Of a DNA stretch of 64,000 nt, positions 11,501 to 23,027 are shown piece by piece. The notes beneath the pieces are model-generated. The model worked only from the letters and a program-made list of their open reading frames with translations. It made no database searches and was not told the DNA's origin. The stretch's first letter is position 1, and each line of letters begins with the position of its first letter. Source of the DNA: Talinum fruticosum (Eukaryota > Streptophyta > Magnoliopsida > Caryophyllales > Talinaceae); assembly GCA_021018815.1 (NCBI GenBank), contig JAITYX010000026.1, forward strand, positions 5,208,001 to 5,272,000, in the 5' to 3' direction. Both the position numbers and the translations under genes were made by a program.

Positions 11501-14500
11501 TCTTGTCCACTATAACTGAACATTCCACTTAAATTACAAATTAGTTGCGCCATTTGAAATCATAATTTGAACATGGCAAAACCACCTAATTAAGGTACTA
11601 ATAACTGTTTGTGGGTTCATATCAGGCACTTCTTGCGAAGTTTTTCAATCTTCCAACTTATATTTACTGGCTTTTTCATGTTTGTAAATAGCAGACGATA
11701 TTTTTGGGTGGTTCAAGGATGTGAATGACAATATTTTTCGCTTATCTTCATCTTTTGATGCCATGCCAGGTTTTCACTCCATTGGTTGAGAAATGCAAGA
11801 AGTATGGTAGGGCAATGCGTATTGGGACAAATCATGGTAGTCTGTCAGACCGTATAATGAGCTACTATGGGGATTCTCCAAGGGGAATGGTAAGCACTAA
11901 TAATTTCTTCTCTGACGATAGGCTGTGAGAGTGACAGCATTAAACGTTCAGAGTTCCTTGTATGTGATATTGACTTTAGCTTGTTATTCTTTTCCCGTTT
12001 AATTTTTTGATTTGTGACTTTGAAATAGGTTGAGTCTGCATTTGAATTTGCAAGAATATGCCGTAAGTTGGATTATCATAATTTTGTCTTCTCCATGAAA
12101 GCAAGCAATCCTGTGGTCATGGTTGAAGCATATCGGTTGCTCGTAGCTGAAATGTTTTTGCAAGGGTGGGATTACCCCTTACACTTGGGAGTCACAGAAG
12201 CTGGCGAGGGTGAAGATGGGCGAATGAAATCTGCAATTGGGATTGGGACCCTTCTTCAGGTAGATTTTCTTCAAAATGATGAGGCTGGTTGATATTTGGT
12301 TTCATATGTGACTAATATCATTCAGGTGATTTGTGAGATATTTCTCCATCGAATAGAGGAAATTTGTAAGTCCACAATTCTAGTGTTGATTCGTGAACAC
12401 CTCTTAATTCAGATAGGGCAACCTACCTGGTTCATGAGTGGAGGAAATCTGCTATATGTATAGTTGTATGCTATGTTTTGCTTAGCATGTTTTCTTGAAG
12501 AGAAAGGGTGCCAAGAATGAGGTTCCTTGCACATATATGCTTTTTATATGTGTGTCTATTGCTTTATTTAGCAATAATATATATTGTGGAACTCAATATG
12601 TGATATTTGTTGGCATAACTCTAAAGAGCTAGAACTCTTCTTAATAGGATGGTCTGGGAGATACAATCAGAGTCTCTCTTACTGAACCACCAGAGGAAGA
12701 GATAGACCCCTGCAGAAGGCTGGCTAACCTTGGTGCCAGAGCAGCTGAACTACAGCAAGGAGTGGTATGAGTAATGATCTTTTGCAATTATTTGATGTTA
12801 AAACAGTGAGACGTTCTATGTTTACTGCAATTCAACTTCTTTCCGTAATTTTGTATCAGGCACCATTTGAAGAGAAGCACAGGCATTATTTTGAGTTTCA
12901 ACGTAGAAGTGGTGAATTGCCAGCTCAAAAAGAGGTTGGTTTGTGACTCTATTGTTTCTTCTATGACCTTTGCTGCCATCTCTGTTTTGTTGGATCCAAA
13001 ATGTGATCTTTTGTTTTCCCAATTTTTCTAATCATAGGGTGAAGTAGTGGACTACAGAGGTGTCCTACACCGAGATGGTTCTGTTCTCATGAGCGTTTCG
13101 CTGAACCAGTTGAAGGTATGATTCTTATTTCTATCAGAAAATATGGTTTTGAGGTAAACCTGGCTGCAAGGAGCATATGTAAGTTTCCTAGTTATTCCGT
13201 TTTATTGAAATTGCAAAATACAGCATGGCACCTAAACTGTACTTCCATCTGATTTTATTGTTTGAACTTGCTCCCCTCTTTTTTTTCTTGGGGGGTGTTA
13301 CTATCAGTAATACCATATGCCAAATTATCTTGTATCTCTTGCATTGTTCGACTCAATTCTCCTGCACTTCAAACTTCAAGGCAGCGGTGCTTGGACTCTT
13401 CATTTTACCTCAAGTATTATGTTGGACACTCAACCGTGAGTCTGACACGGTACAGGCATTTCTCATTTGACCAAAGCGTGTGAAAAGTTCAAAAATAGGT
13501 TGATCGGCCACCTGGATGCAAGTCTCCCATACCTTTATTCACAGTCAATGTTTACTTTCTGCATTCACCTTAATTGACTGTAACCTTTTTACTAAACCTT
13601 ACATTAAGGAGTGTAACTTTGGTGTTGAGCCATATGGTCTTTTGTGTTATCTCTCTTAGATGCTGATTGTGGAATGTGTTCTGTTCCTTTGAGTAGGACA
13701 TGCAGACATTTCTCTTATCTACCTTGAATATGTGAATCTTAACTCTGCTCTTTCGTAAATCAAATCCAGGCACCTGAATTTCTATACAAGTCATTAGCAG
13801 CAAAACTTCTTGTTGGCATGCCTTTTAAGGTATGTTGCTAGTCTAATAAAGGATTACTCTGTCAGGCAGATTGCTCAATTAATTTCTATTAGGTATCTCT
13901 TGACTTATGTCTTGTCAAATTTAGGATCTGGCTACTGTTGATTCAATTTTACTGAGGGAGCTTCCCCAGTAGACGATGCTGATGCAGTAAGCAATCCCTC
14001 TTTTTTTTTTTTTCTTTTTTTTTTTTCTTTTCATTCTGATGTTCTGTTTCTTTAAGTTGCTTCAAAATGCTTCTTTTATCTGTGATTAAGCTGAATCAGA
14101 CAATTAACTTGATCTTCTTGTTTTCCATGACCAGCGGCTAGCTCTCAAGAGGCTAGTAGACATAAGTATGGGAATTATAGCCCCTTTGTCTGAGCAACTG
14201 ACAAAGCCCTTGCCTAATGCAATTGTTTTGGTGAACCTTAAGGAGTTATCTACTGGAGCGCACAAGCTTTTACCAGAAGGTGATTTTATTTGTGCAGCTT
14301 CTAGTGGTGACGGCATGATTTTCTAGGGATTGATTTATTGAACACATGATTTTGTGTCTACCAGGAACACGCTTGGCAGTGACTGTGAGAGGTGATGAAC
14401 CATATGAGGAGCTGGATATCCTCAAAGACGTAGATGCTACGGTGGTTCTGCATGACCTACCTTTTACTGATGAGAAAATCAGCAGAGTTCATGGAGCAAG

Positions 14501-17215
14501 AAGGTATTGTCAGTTTCTAAGTCTTGGTAATGCTCATTATCTCTAGCCACAATGTGGATATTCTTAGCAGTTGAGATGACTTTGTTCAAGGCTAGTGATT
14601 AATTATTTGACTATAAGGCATAATGGTGAATGAACTGGTCATAATGGATTGCATTCCTCGTTTGGTAGTTTGTCTTAGTTATAAACCGGTGGATCATTTG
14701 AAGATATGCAGAAAATTTTTTTATGAGCTGTATATCATTTGAAGTGGGTATATTAGACTTGCTTATCAACTAATGCCTAATCGGTAAAGGAAACAATCAC
14801 TGGACTGTGGATTGGATGCTCCTTTGTATTTTGCTTTCCCTTCTTGGAAGGAGCTATGTCAGAAGTCAGAAAGTTGGATTAAGTTCTCAATATGTAATCT
14901 CGCATTTTGTATCACTTGCTGCCTATTTATGAGGATATGCAGCATTTCCCTTGGTTTTTGTGACATAATAATCTTTATTTTGTCAACTTTGCCCATTCTT
15001 CCTTTCCCCGAACACTGGCACACATAGAGACACCAAAAAGGAAAAAGAAATAAAAGAAGTGGGTCATGGATCTTATTTGAGATGTTTGTGCCAACTGCAG
15101 GCTATTTGAATACCTATCAGATAATGGGTTGAACTTCCCTGTAATTCACCACATCCACTTCCCCTCTGGACTTCACAGGTATTTCAGTACATGATGCTCT
15201 TTAATTAAATCCTTTCTGTTTCCCAGTGTCTATTCCTCTTTCACTCTATTTATCTACGTATTATTTTGAATCAGGGATGACTTAGTCATTCGTGCTGGTA
15301 CCTATGCTGGAGCCCTTCTTGTAGACGGGCTAGGAGATGGTGTACTTTTGGAAGCTCCTGATCAAGACTTCGATTTTCTTAGAAACACATCTTTTAACTT
15401 GCTTCAGGGTTGCAGAATGCGAAATACAAAAACGGTAATTGTCGCAGTAAGAAAATGATTGGTTCTCTGTAGATGATTTTGGGCACAAATTCTTAAAGAT
15501 TGGATTTTTATTGGTTCAGGAATATGTTTCATGCCCATCTTGTGGAAGGACATTGTTCGACCTTCAAGAAGTTAGCGCTCAAATAAGAGAAAAGACATTT
15601 CACTTGCCTGGTGTCTCTGTAATACCCCGAACCCATCCTTACATTGCCAGTATGGCATTTATGTGGGATATTCATTGCACGAGATTTATTTTCCTGAACT
15701 TTTTCCCTTTTTTTCAGATTGCAATCATGGGTTGCATTGTTAATGGTCCTGGAGAAATGGCTGATGCAGACTTTGGATACGTCGGTGGAGCTCCTGGGAA
15801 AATCGACCTATATGTTGGCAAGGTATGCCATTTTCTCTCTATCAGCTCGGTTTAATCTTGGTTTAATTTTCTGATTAGGGACATCCACACTAGTTGAATC
15901 TAAGCTAATGAACGTACAGCGTTTCACTGAAGCTTTTGAAATATTCGTAATAGCATGTTTCCTTCATCTATCCATAAATCATAATCCTGCGGTTTCTCAG
16001 TGTTCAGAATTTAAGTGTAAAATAGGTTGCAAAAATCCAGTATAATGTTTGTTTTTAAGATTTTTATTTTGTTTTGATAACAACGCCTCTCTCTAATTCA
16101 AGTATAGGGCTGTGTCTGAATCCCTCGCGCTCTAAGGGGAGTTTGGGGTATTGGTTTGATTTGGGTAACAATATACGATCTCTCTTCAGGATAATAGGGA
16201 GAAGGCTGCACATCTATTCCTCCCATACTGCTTGAGCAGGACTTTGAGGGATGTTAGTTTGGTTAGAATGCAAATATATACTATTGCTCTTTGCATTTTC
16301 AATTGAGGGATAAGGGTACATCTGATATCCCCACCATGATGCTCATTGTGACTTTCAGATACTGGTTTGGTTTGGAACTGTGAATCAATTACGCCATCTA
16401 TCATCCAAATATTTTGAACACCTTTTAACCTATTGCACTAAACTTCAATCGTATTGGTACTTTCCAATTGTAGGACCCAGTTTGACAAAGCCTTGAACTG
16501 CGTAGCCTAAGCCCAAAATTTATCTGTTAGCCCATTTACTTAACTCCCTCCCCTACCTATAGGAAAACGAAGGGGGAAAAATGAAAATCAAATTTCAGGT
16601 TGAGGATCTAATGGGAATGGCTTTTCTAAAATTCTCCATACATTTGACCTTCTGGAGATTTTTTGGTGTAAGTTTTTCACCTTCATCAAGGCTGTTGTAC
16701 TGATGCTTGATCATATAATTTGAATGACTGGATGTCTAAAAACTCATCAGATGCTACTTTGATTCTGACTTCTGCAAAAACAAGGTGATAACTTTGTTGT
16801 TCAATAGGAAGGAAACATTTGCCTCCCGGATACATCAGTGTTTGGGTGGTTGCTATACCTTGTTTTTGTTGATAAAAATACAAACAGGTATAATATCTGA
16901 GCTGAAACATGGAGATGTTATAAAGGAGGAATTTACCCAAAATTGATCCAGAGATCCTCTCTTCCTCGTCTTTTCTTTCCTTTTTTTTTGTTTTCTGTTT
17001 TTCCCGTTCCCTCTAAGTGCCTCCATAAGCAGAATGTTATGATTGAATAATTCTTGGTTTGAAACTAATCATTATGCAAAAGACGTTAATTTTTTTGTGA
17101 CAATTTCTTGCAGACGGTGGTGAAACGAGGAATTGCAATGGAGCAAGCTACAGATGCATTAATTGACCTAATTAAAGAACATGGACGCTGGGTGGATCCT
17201 CCCACAGTAGAGTAA
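8570..17215 (+). CDS. HDS: 4-hydroxy-3-methylbut-2-enyl diphosphate synthase (19 coding exons, one frameshift)
   Basis: Plastid MEP-pathway enzyme (IspG/GcpE) converting MEcPP to HMBPP with a [4Fe-4S] cluster in the stroma. Coding exons: 8570-8777, 9285-9442, 10036-10142, 10304-10404, 10483-10559, 11770-11889, 12029-12259, 12648-12764, 12860-12934, 13038-13115, 13770-13829, 13925-13986, 14135-14279, 14365-14503, 15101-15178, 15275-15434, 15520-15618, 15718-15822, 17114-17215. All introns are GT-AG. The start MATGV fits known plant HDS. Residues 1 to about 35 look like a transit peptide; [15 protein letters not shown] follows, then the TIM barrel ([23 protein letters not shown]), the plant-specific insert, and the Fe-S domain with ligands Cys644, Cys647 (SCPSCGRT), Cys678 and Glu685 ([10 protein letters not shown]). 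Counting one missing base in exon 12, the length is 740 residues, as usual for plant HDS. As written, translation stops after residue 459, before the Fe-S domain. Annotators could call it a pseudogene; the intactness of every other exon argues for a recent lesion or an assembly error. Confidence 0.95.
10178..10209 (+). repeat. Intronic copy of the first 32 nt of HDS exon 4
   Basis: Identical to 10305-10336 (offset 127). It lies inside intron 3 and is preceded by its own TAG, which would also join in frame to give Asn-Tyr-Asn-Ile-Pro. Downstream the copies diverge. Confidence 0.9.
13961..13972 (+). other. One-base deletion and premature TAG in HDS exon 12
   Basis: The exon reads CTT CCC CAG TAG, where the family has Leu-Pro-Pro-Val-Asp. 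One more C in the run at 13964-13967 would give L-P-P-V-D-D and bring the 62-nt exon to 63 nt, in phase with both neighbours. No nearby alternative splice site compensates. Confidence 0.9.
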
Positions 17216-17608
17216 GCTAACAGTTAAAGCTGTGAAATTTTGTCGATTGTTCATGTTAAGACGGTCAGGATGATGCAATAGGATAAAGAAAGCAATGCAA
17301 ACACATCTGCAATATCCTGCCAAATGCTGGATATAGAGACAATGCTTATGTATAATCTCTTTGTACAGACTCTTTGTACAGACTACAGTGTAATATTTCC
17401 ATCAAGGAAAACTCAATACAGTATAATGATTTATTCTCTAGAGTATAATGTCTTTGAATCAAGATCAGGTCTCATTCTTCTATCAAAAAAAAAAAAAAAA
17501 AAAGATTGGGTCTCATTCGATGTGTCTAAATTTGTTTGTCAATAATTATTGTTGGTCCATCGGTCTCTCATGCGACGATAGGATAGTTTTTTTTGTGATC
17601 TGAGTAAT
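17216..17608. other. HDS 3' flank
   Basis: It should contain the 3' UTR and poly(A) signal, but no single signal stands out. A run of about 19 A at 17485-17503 is flanked by a near-repeat (TCAGGTCTCATTC and TTGGGTCTCATTC). Confidence 0.4.
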
Positions 17609-18476
17609 CCAAGTCTATGTTAAGAGAACCGACCCGATGATTAAACCGGTCGGAGGAGTGGGTCAATGGGTCAACCTGGTCGAACCGTTTAAACCGGAGT
17701 TTGATCGATAGACCTGATTTAACATCAAATTGGGTTGGACCGACATAACCCGCTAGAACATGAGAGAAATGTTCTTTATAGTAGCAAAATAAACAACTAA
17801 TATTAACATTATTTTCTTCTTTATATTGCCCTAGCCCAAATAACAATAGACCATATATCTAACTCATTTCATCAAAATTCACTAACCAAAACAAAGTTAA
17901 AAAAAAAATGATAAAAGCAACCCTAAAATTCCATTGCATAAGCTGGTCATCTCTCTCTCTCTCTGGCCGCAGCCTTCACTGGGTCATCTCTCTCTCTCCT
18001 CTGTCTTTGTCTCATGTTATCATCACTTATCATCACTTCACTTGGTCATGTCCCATCTTCATTTCTCCATAAGCTAGCCTTATCTGCGAAGAATAATTAG
18101 AAGAGATAACAAGGTAAGAGATCTGTTTGTTTTGTTCTTTTTCCGGACAATCCACCGAGGTAAGTAGAAGAGAAGAGACTCGAGAAGGTAGAGAGGAGAG
18201 GAAACTTGAGAGCATCACCACCACCGACGCAAAACTGAGCTCTCGGTGAGTGAGAGGAGAGGAAAGGAGAGCGAGAGTAAGACCAAAAGTCGAAAAAGCA
18301 CGGTTGAACAGTTGGCAAACCAATTTATCCGAGTAAAGCGGGTCGACTGTTTCAAACTGATTTTTCCGATTCAATTATCTCGAACGAGTCAACATATTAA
18401 ACCGACTGTTAAAGAGGTTGGGTTCTGGTTCGGCTAGTTGAACCGGCTGGTTCGGTCCAATTCTCTTAACATAGAT
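17609..18476. mobile_element. Candidate TIR element with CCGGTT-rich ends
   Basis: TCTATGTTAAGAGAA at the left end is inverted at the right end (TTCTCTTAACATAGA). Both arms continue into AACCGGTT-rich sequence (17630-17720 and 18400-18460). ATCCAA flanks both ends and may be the duplication. The interior holds CT-rich tracts and no transposase. Confidence 0.45.
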
Positions 18477-18482
18477 CCAATT

Positions 18483-18849
18483 CCTTATCACTCCAAGAAT
18501 GATGGCCTATTAATAGAAAAATTAACGTAAAAAGCACCATGAATTAATGGGGGAAAGTAAAACAAAATATCTCTCAACTTCTTCTGTTTCCTTTGGATGG
18601 AATAGTAGATAGTCAATGGTTTTAAATCCAAGCGTGAAACTTTAGGTTTATGCGTCTCACCAAGTTTGGAAAATTTGGGAGTCAAAGACGCTATTTATAG
18701 GAGCAATCATACAATGAAATTACATTATCAAACGTTATCCTTTATTTTGGCAGGAGATGCACAAACGAACAAATTGGCTTTAGAAACAAAAAGGAAGAAA
18801 AAGACTACTTTTCGGTAAAAATATTAGCTAAATGAAACTTAGAATGAAC
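18483..18849. other. Spacer, nothing recognised
   Basis: No coding or repeat structure that I can support. It may contain the 3' end or LTR of the Copia relic to its right. Confidence 0.35.
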
Positions 18850-20005
18850 ATATCTAACAAAAAAATCACCATCAACAATCCGCTCACGGGTGAAATTAAT
18901 CAACCGCAATGTGTTCGTTACGATCACGATGATTGGTATTAGTTGTGAGGTATGTTGCATCGACATTGTCACACAACACCTTTATAGACGCACCCAAAGA
19001 GATCCCCAAATCATGAAGGAGCCAAACAGTTTCAACAACAACATAAGTGATAGCCTTGCACTCAACTCGTAGTAGACGACTTGGACATCGTAGGTTGTTT
19101 CTTCAAGCACCAAGTAATAAGATTAGGTCCACAATACATAGCGTCACCGGTGGTGCATCGACAAGTATCCTTGCACCCTGCCCAATCAGCATCTCGAATA
19201 GGCAATGATGAGACACATACCAACAATAGGATGCAATAGTATCCAATAAAAACTTCACCCTACAAGTATCCGAAAATCACTTGACAAGAACTGAGATGAG
19301 TGGTATAGGGGGCATACATAGATTAGAAAACTACATGAATTGCATATGCAATAGCGAGGATGCGTCATAATAAAGTATTGTAATGTGCCTACCATGCTTT
19401 TGTACAAACTTAGAGAGTGAGAGAGGTGTGGGCCATAGGAGTACGTACTAGTTACAAGTATGAAGATGAAACTTGCGGAGGAGATTAGAAGTATATTTAC
19501 GTTAAGATAAAAGTAGTCCAAAAGAAAGATGGGAAATTTGCACGGTTAGAAAGTAATGCAAGTCCCTAAGGCCCTTCATGAAAAACTATTGATAGAAAAG
19601 GTTAATCAATGAGAGAAGAAATTATGTGGAACTACTCGTGAGAATAATGTATCAACAAAAAGAAGGAGAACAAGAGTTTGGGAATGAGAATGAAGGACAA
19701 ACATGGAGGGGTCATACTAATTGCAACGAAGCCATTTGAAAGTAGAAAGGTGTTGAACGATGAAACCATGCTCGGGGAGCTTGTTTTAGATCATAGATAG
19801 CCTTTTCAAGGTGACACACATAATAAGGTTATTGAGAATTAAAGAAACTAGGAGGTTGAAGCATGTAGATAGTTTCATAAGAATGCCATGAAGAAAGGCA
19901 TTCTTGACATTGAACCGGCGTAGAGGCTAATGGTGGGACATAACCATCGATAGAATAAGTTGAATTGTGACGGGATGAATAACAACGAAAAAATCTCATG
20001 AAAGT
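18850..20005 (-). pseudogene. Degraded Ty1/copia pol (RT and RNase H), not Sirevirus
   Basis: Minus-strand reading in shifting frames gives FNVKNAFLHGIL, then AIYDLKQAPRAWFHR, then a KSMVGTLQYF segment, then YCGPNLITW and [13 protein letters not shown], i.e. the RT fingers/palm, the RT tail and RNase H of a Copia element in the right order. Many stops and shifts are present. Its wording differs from the Sirevirus pol genes further right, so it is another Copia lineage (Ale/TAR/Tork range, unresolved). Sirevirus E is inserted into it at 20006, so it is older than the nest. Confidence 0.75.
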
Positions 20006-20959
20006 TGAAGGTTTTCTCTTGGAGAGACTGAGTCACCCTTGGGGGTAGGAGGTTAATAGGGTGATGAAGAAATTTAAATAAAAATGAACTCTTTTGCACG
20101 TAACTTAGCAAAACCGATTCTGAGTCTAGATTGGACTCGGACATATACACACACGAAGTACATGGAAACCCTCATAGGGAAGAAAACTACGGACAGTGCT
20201 AATCCAAGTACTAAGTCAAATCCACTAATTGAATCCTCAATTACACAGACTCGACTCTAACTAGAGTTGCTTCCTTAGACAATTCCTTACAAGATTTTCC
20301 TAGACTCGAAGTTCCCTTAGCCGATCTAGTACTTTCGACCGAGTTAAGTTTTACAATCGGGGACAATTGAGCCGAGTTAACCCTTATAGCTCAGTCAAAT
20401 GACTTACAAAGAAAGTAAGAAAAGAATGTAACTGATTATAAGACTTTCTTTACAACTTAGAAAATATGAAATACGGAGTTGGAGTTGTAAGTAAAAGATT
20501 GAGTAAGTATGAGACCAACAATTGGTTCTACAATAAATTCAACAATTATCAGCCATTTTCTAGTCTTGTGGAGTGGCTTCTATTTATAAACATCAAGCCG
20601 TAATGGCCGTTGAGTCTTGTTTCTGCACTGAAATCTTCACTAGCCATTGTAAAGGCTATTCCGAGTCACTTAGAAGAGATCCATTGGGATGTAAACATTG
20701 TGCAATGGCTCCTGGCACCAAAAGATGGTCCAATCATCTAGTGGTGATTGAAAACCGAGGTGGAAACAACCGTTAGACCTAGAGTTGGAGTTTTCTAGTT
20801 TTGGAAACAAACAACCTTGACACGGTATCCGAGCCATGTCTAGAAGTAGCTAAATCTTGTCCGCCGGTGTTTACTAATTGAAGCTGGTTGCTTTTGTATT
20901 TTAAAAAAAGATTAGCCTCGTTTGAATAACCTATAAAAGCAAACGACATTAGTTCTCAA
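20006..20959 (-). mobile_element. Sirevirus E 3' LTR, first part
   Basis: Starts with TGAAGG as the minus-strand Sirevirus LTRs do and aligns with the first two thirds of 20960-22491. It stops at CTCAA, where element A is inserted. The remainder resumes at 47611. Together the parts are about 1.42 kb, near the 1.5 kb of the other LTRs. Confidence 0.8.
20955..20959. repeat. Target-site duplication of element A (CTCAA)
   Basis: The same five bases occur at 47606-47610, directly after the other end of A. The LTR sequence of E reads continuously across the joined site. Confidence 0.8.
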
Positions 20960-22491
20960 TGAAGGTTTGCTCTTGGAGAGACTAAGTCACCCTAGAGGGG
21001 GTGAATAGGATGATGAGGAAATTTAATCAAGTAATGGAAGAATAAAACTAGAGATGACTCTGTGGAGAGTCCGAGTCTAGATTGGACTCGGAAAAGTGCA
21101 AACTCAAAAAGTTACGTGGAAACCCTCCAGGGCGAGAAAAACCACGGTCGGTGCTAATCTAAGCACCAAGTCAAATCCACAAAAATACGAGTAGAAAGAT
21201 TCAACTAGAATTGCTCCCTTAGACGATTCCTTACAAAATTTTCCTAGACTAAGAAATTACCTTATCCGATCTAGTACTTCCTAACCGAGGTAACCTTTAC
21301 GAGTTAGGGACAATCGAGCTGAGTTAACTCTTACAGCTCAGTCAAGGGACCTTACTCGGAAAGTAAGAATGAGTGTTTGTAAACTGATTACAAGACCTTA
21401 CAACTCAGAAGGATATTAAATACGGAGTTGGAGTTGTAAGTAGAAGATTGAGAATGAAATACAATGATTTTTGCTTGAGTGCGTGTATTGACGAGTTGGT
21501 TCAGCAATCTTCAAGTCTTGAGAATTGGCTTCTATTTATAGATAACCAAGCGGATTAGCCGTTATGATTATCTTCGACTGGAAGTTCTTTGTGACCGTTG
21601 CAATGGATTTTCCGAGTCGCTCGGAAAATATCCGTTGAGGTGTGAACATTAGGCAACGGCTCTTGACTCCTTTGGAAGTCCCAATCCACTGGTGGTGTCC
21701 GAAAAGTGGGGTGGAAACCTCCGTTGTGTTTAGCATTGCGGATTTCTACTTTTGGAAACGGACAATCTCGACACGATTGTCCGGGCCTTGGTCGAGAGAT
21801 GGACAAAGCCTTGTCTGCTGGTGATTTGACATTTTGAAGCCGGTTACTTTTGTAATTCAAAAATAGGATAGCCTCGTTTGAATGACCTACAAAAGTAAAT
21901 CAATTTGGTTATCAAGTATAGAATACTTTGGTCCAAGGTTAGATACGAGATAATAATCTTAATTAAGATAATTAAGTACATAATTATCTCGAGTCGGAAA
22001 GAAATGGAATTTTCCGAGTCTAATATCCATTATACTCAAATTCCATCCGAGTCGATCTAGAGGTCAAGCAAGTCAAATAAATAACATCGAGTGGAAAGAC
22101 TTGATCTAGACTGCCAATGTTCAAACCAAGCATGTCGACCTAGAAATATGAATTAACACGATAATCCAATCAAACTTAGATCATGAAGTCGGACTCGAGT
22201 TTATGCAAAATAGAACAAGTGTTTGAACATGCAATATATCTCGAGTGTTGTCTGAGTGACTCGAAACCATGTGTGAACCGATAAGCAAGAATATGCTTTT
22301 GAGTCGATCGAGTTGAAAGAGAATATATACGATAGATTCCGTAACACTAAGAAAAGATGCTATATCACTCGGAAAAGTCTGTTAAAGCATATAGAATGAC
22401 TTTTAATCAAAACCTTGTGAGAGATGAAGTCTTATACCCGATCCCTTGATGGAACTCAGAATGGTATATATATGTAAGGTCCGAGTTTTCA
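20960..22491 (-). repeat. Element A 3' LTR
   Basis: About 1.53 kb. It holds a minus-strand TATA box at 21532-21540, a TTTTCCGAG/CTCGGAAAA palindrome at 21607-21629 and several AACGG/CCGTT motifs around 21555-21660. The partner LTR is 46067-47605. Confidence 0.85.
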
Positions 22492-22505
22492 ATCTCCCCT
22501 TTTTG
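22492..22505 (-). promoter_or_regulatory. Polypurine tract of A
   Basis: AAAAAGGGGAGAT on the minus strand, directly before the 3' LTR: the primer for plus-strand DNA synthesis. Near-identical tracts precede the LTRs of B (39471-39484), E (48080-48092) and D (54527-54539). Confidence 0.8.
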
Positions 22506-23027
22506 ATGAAAGGCAATCCATACTTAGACAGAAACTTTGTTAGTGATATAGATCTAGTTTTTCATCCTTTCGCAAGGAATAAGTCGAAAAAAAAACATGA
22601 TAGAATTGTTTAGAGAAAATATAGTGAATGAAACTTATATTCTATTAGAGCGAGATAAGCTGAGATTGCATAAAAAGAGCTAAAGTATCGGAGCAAGAAA
22701 ATAACCGAGTATCGGAGCAATGATAGACATAGTTGTCGAATCGGAGCAAAGAAAAATACTCGAGCAAGAAATTGAAACTCGAAATAACAAACTCGGAGAT
22801 AGTGCAACTCAAAAGGCAAATAGCATAATTATTAATGAAATGCATTATAATTTACACTAAAGAGTTTACACAAAATAGGGTGAGAGAAACTCCCTAAACA
22901 AGACAACAAAATTTTTCTAATTGTTCTCCCCTTTGCCTTTTAGCAAAATCAAAAAGAGGAAGAACATATCAAGTTGATACAGATTTGATGTCTAGACAGA
23001 ACATAAAATTAAACAAAAAAAAAAAAA
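22506..23027 (-). other. Distal non-coding region of A
   Basis: Between the third gene and the polypurine tract. Rich in GCTCCGAT/TCGGAGCAA repeats (about 22620-22800), also present in B and D; no ORF. Confidence 0.6.
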
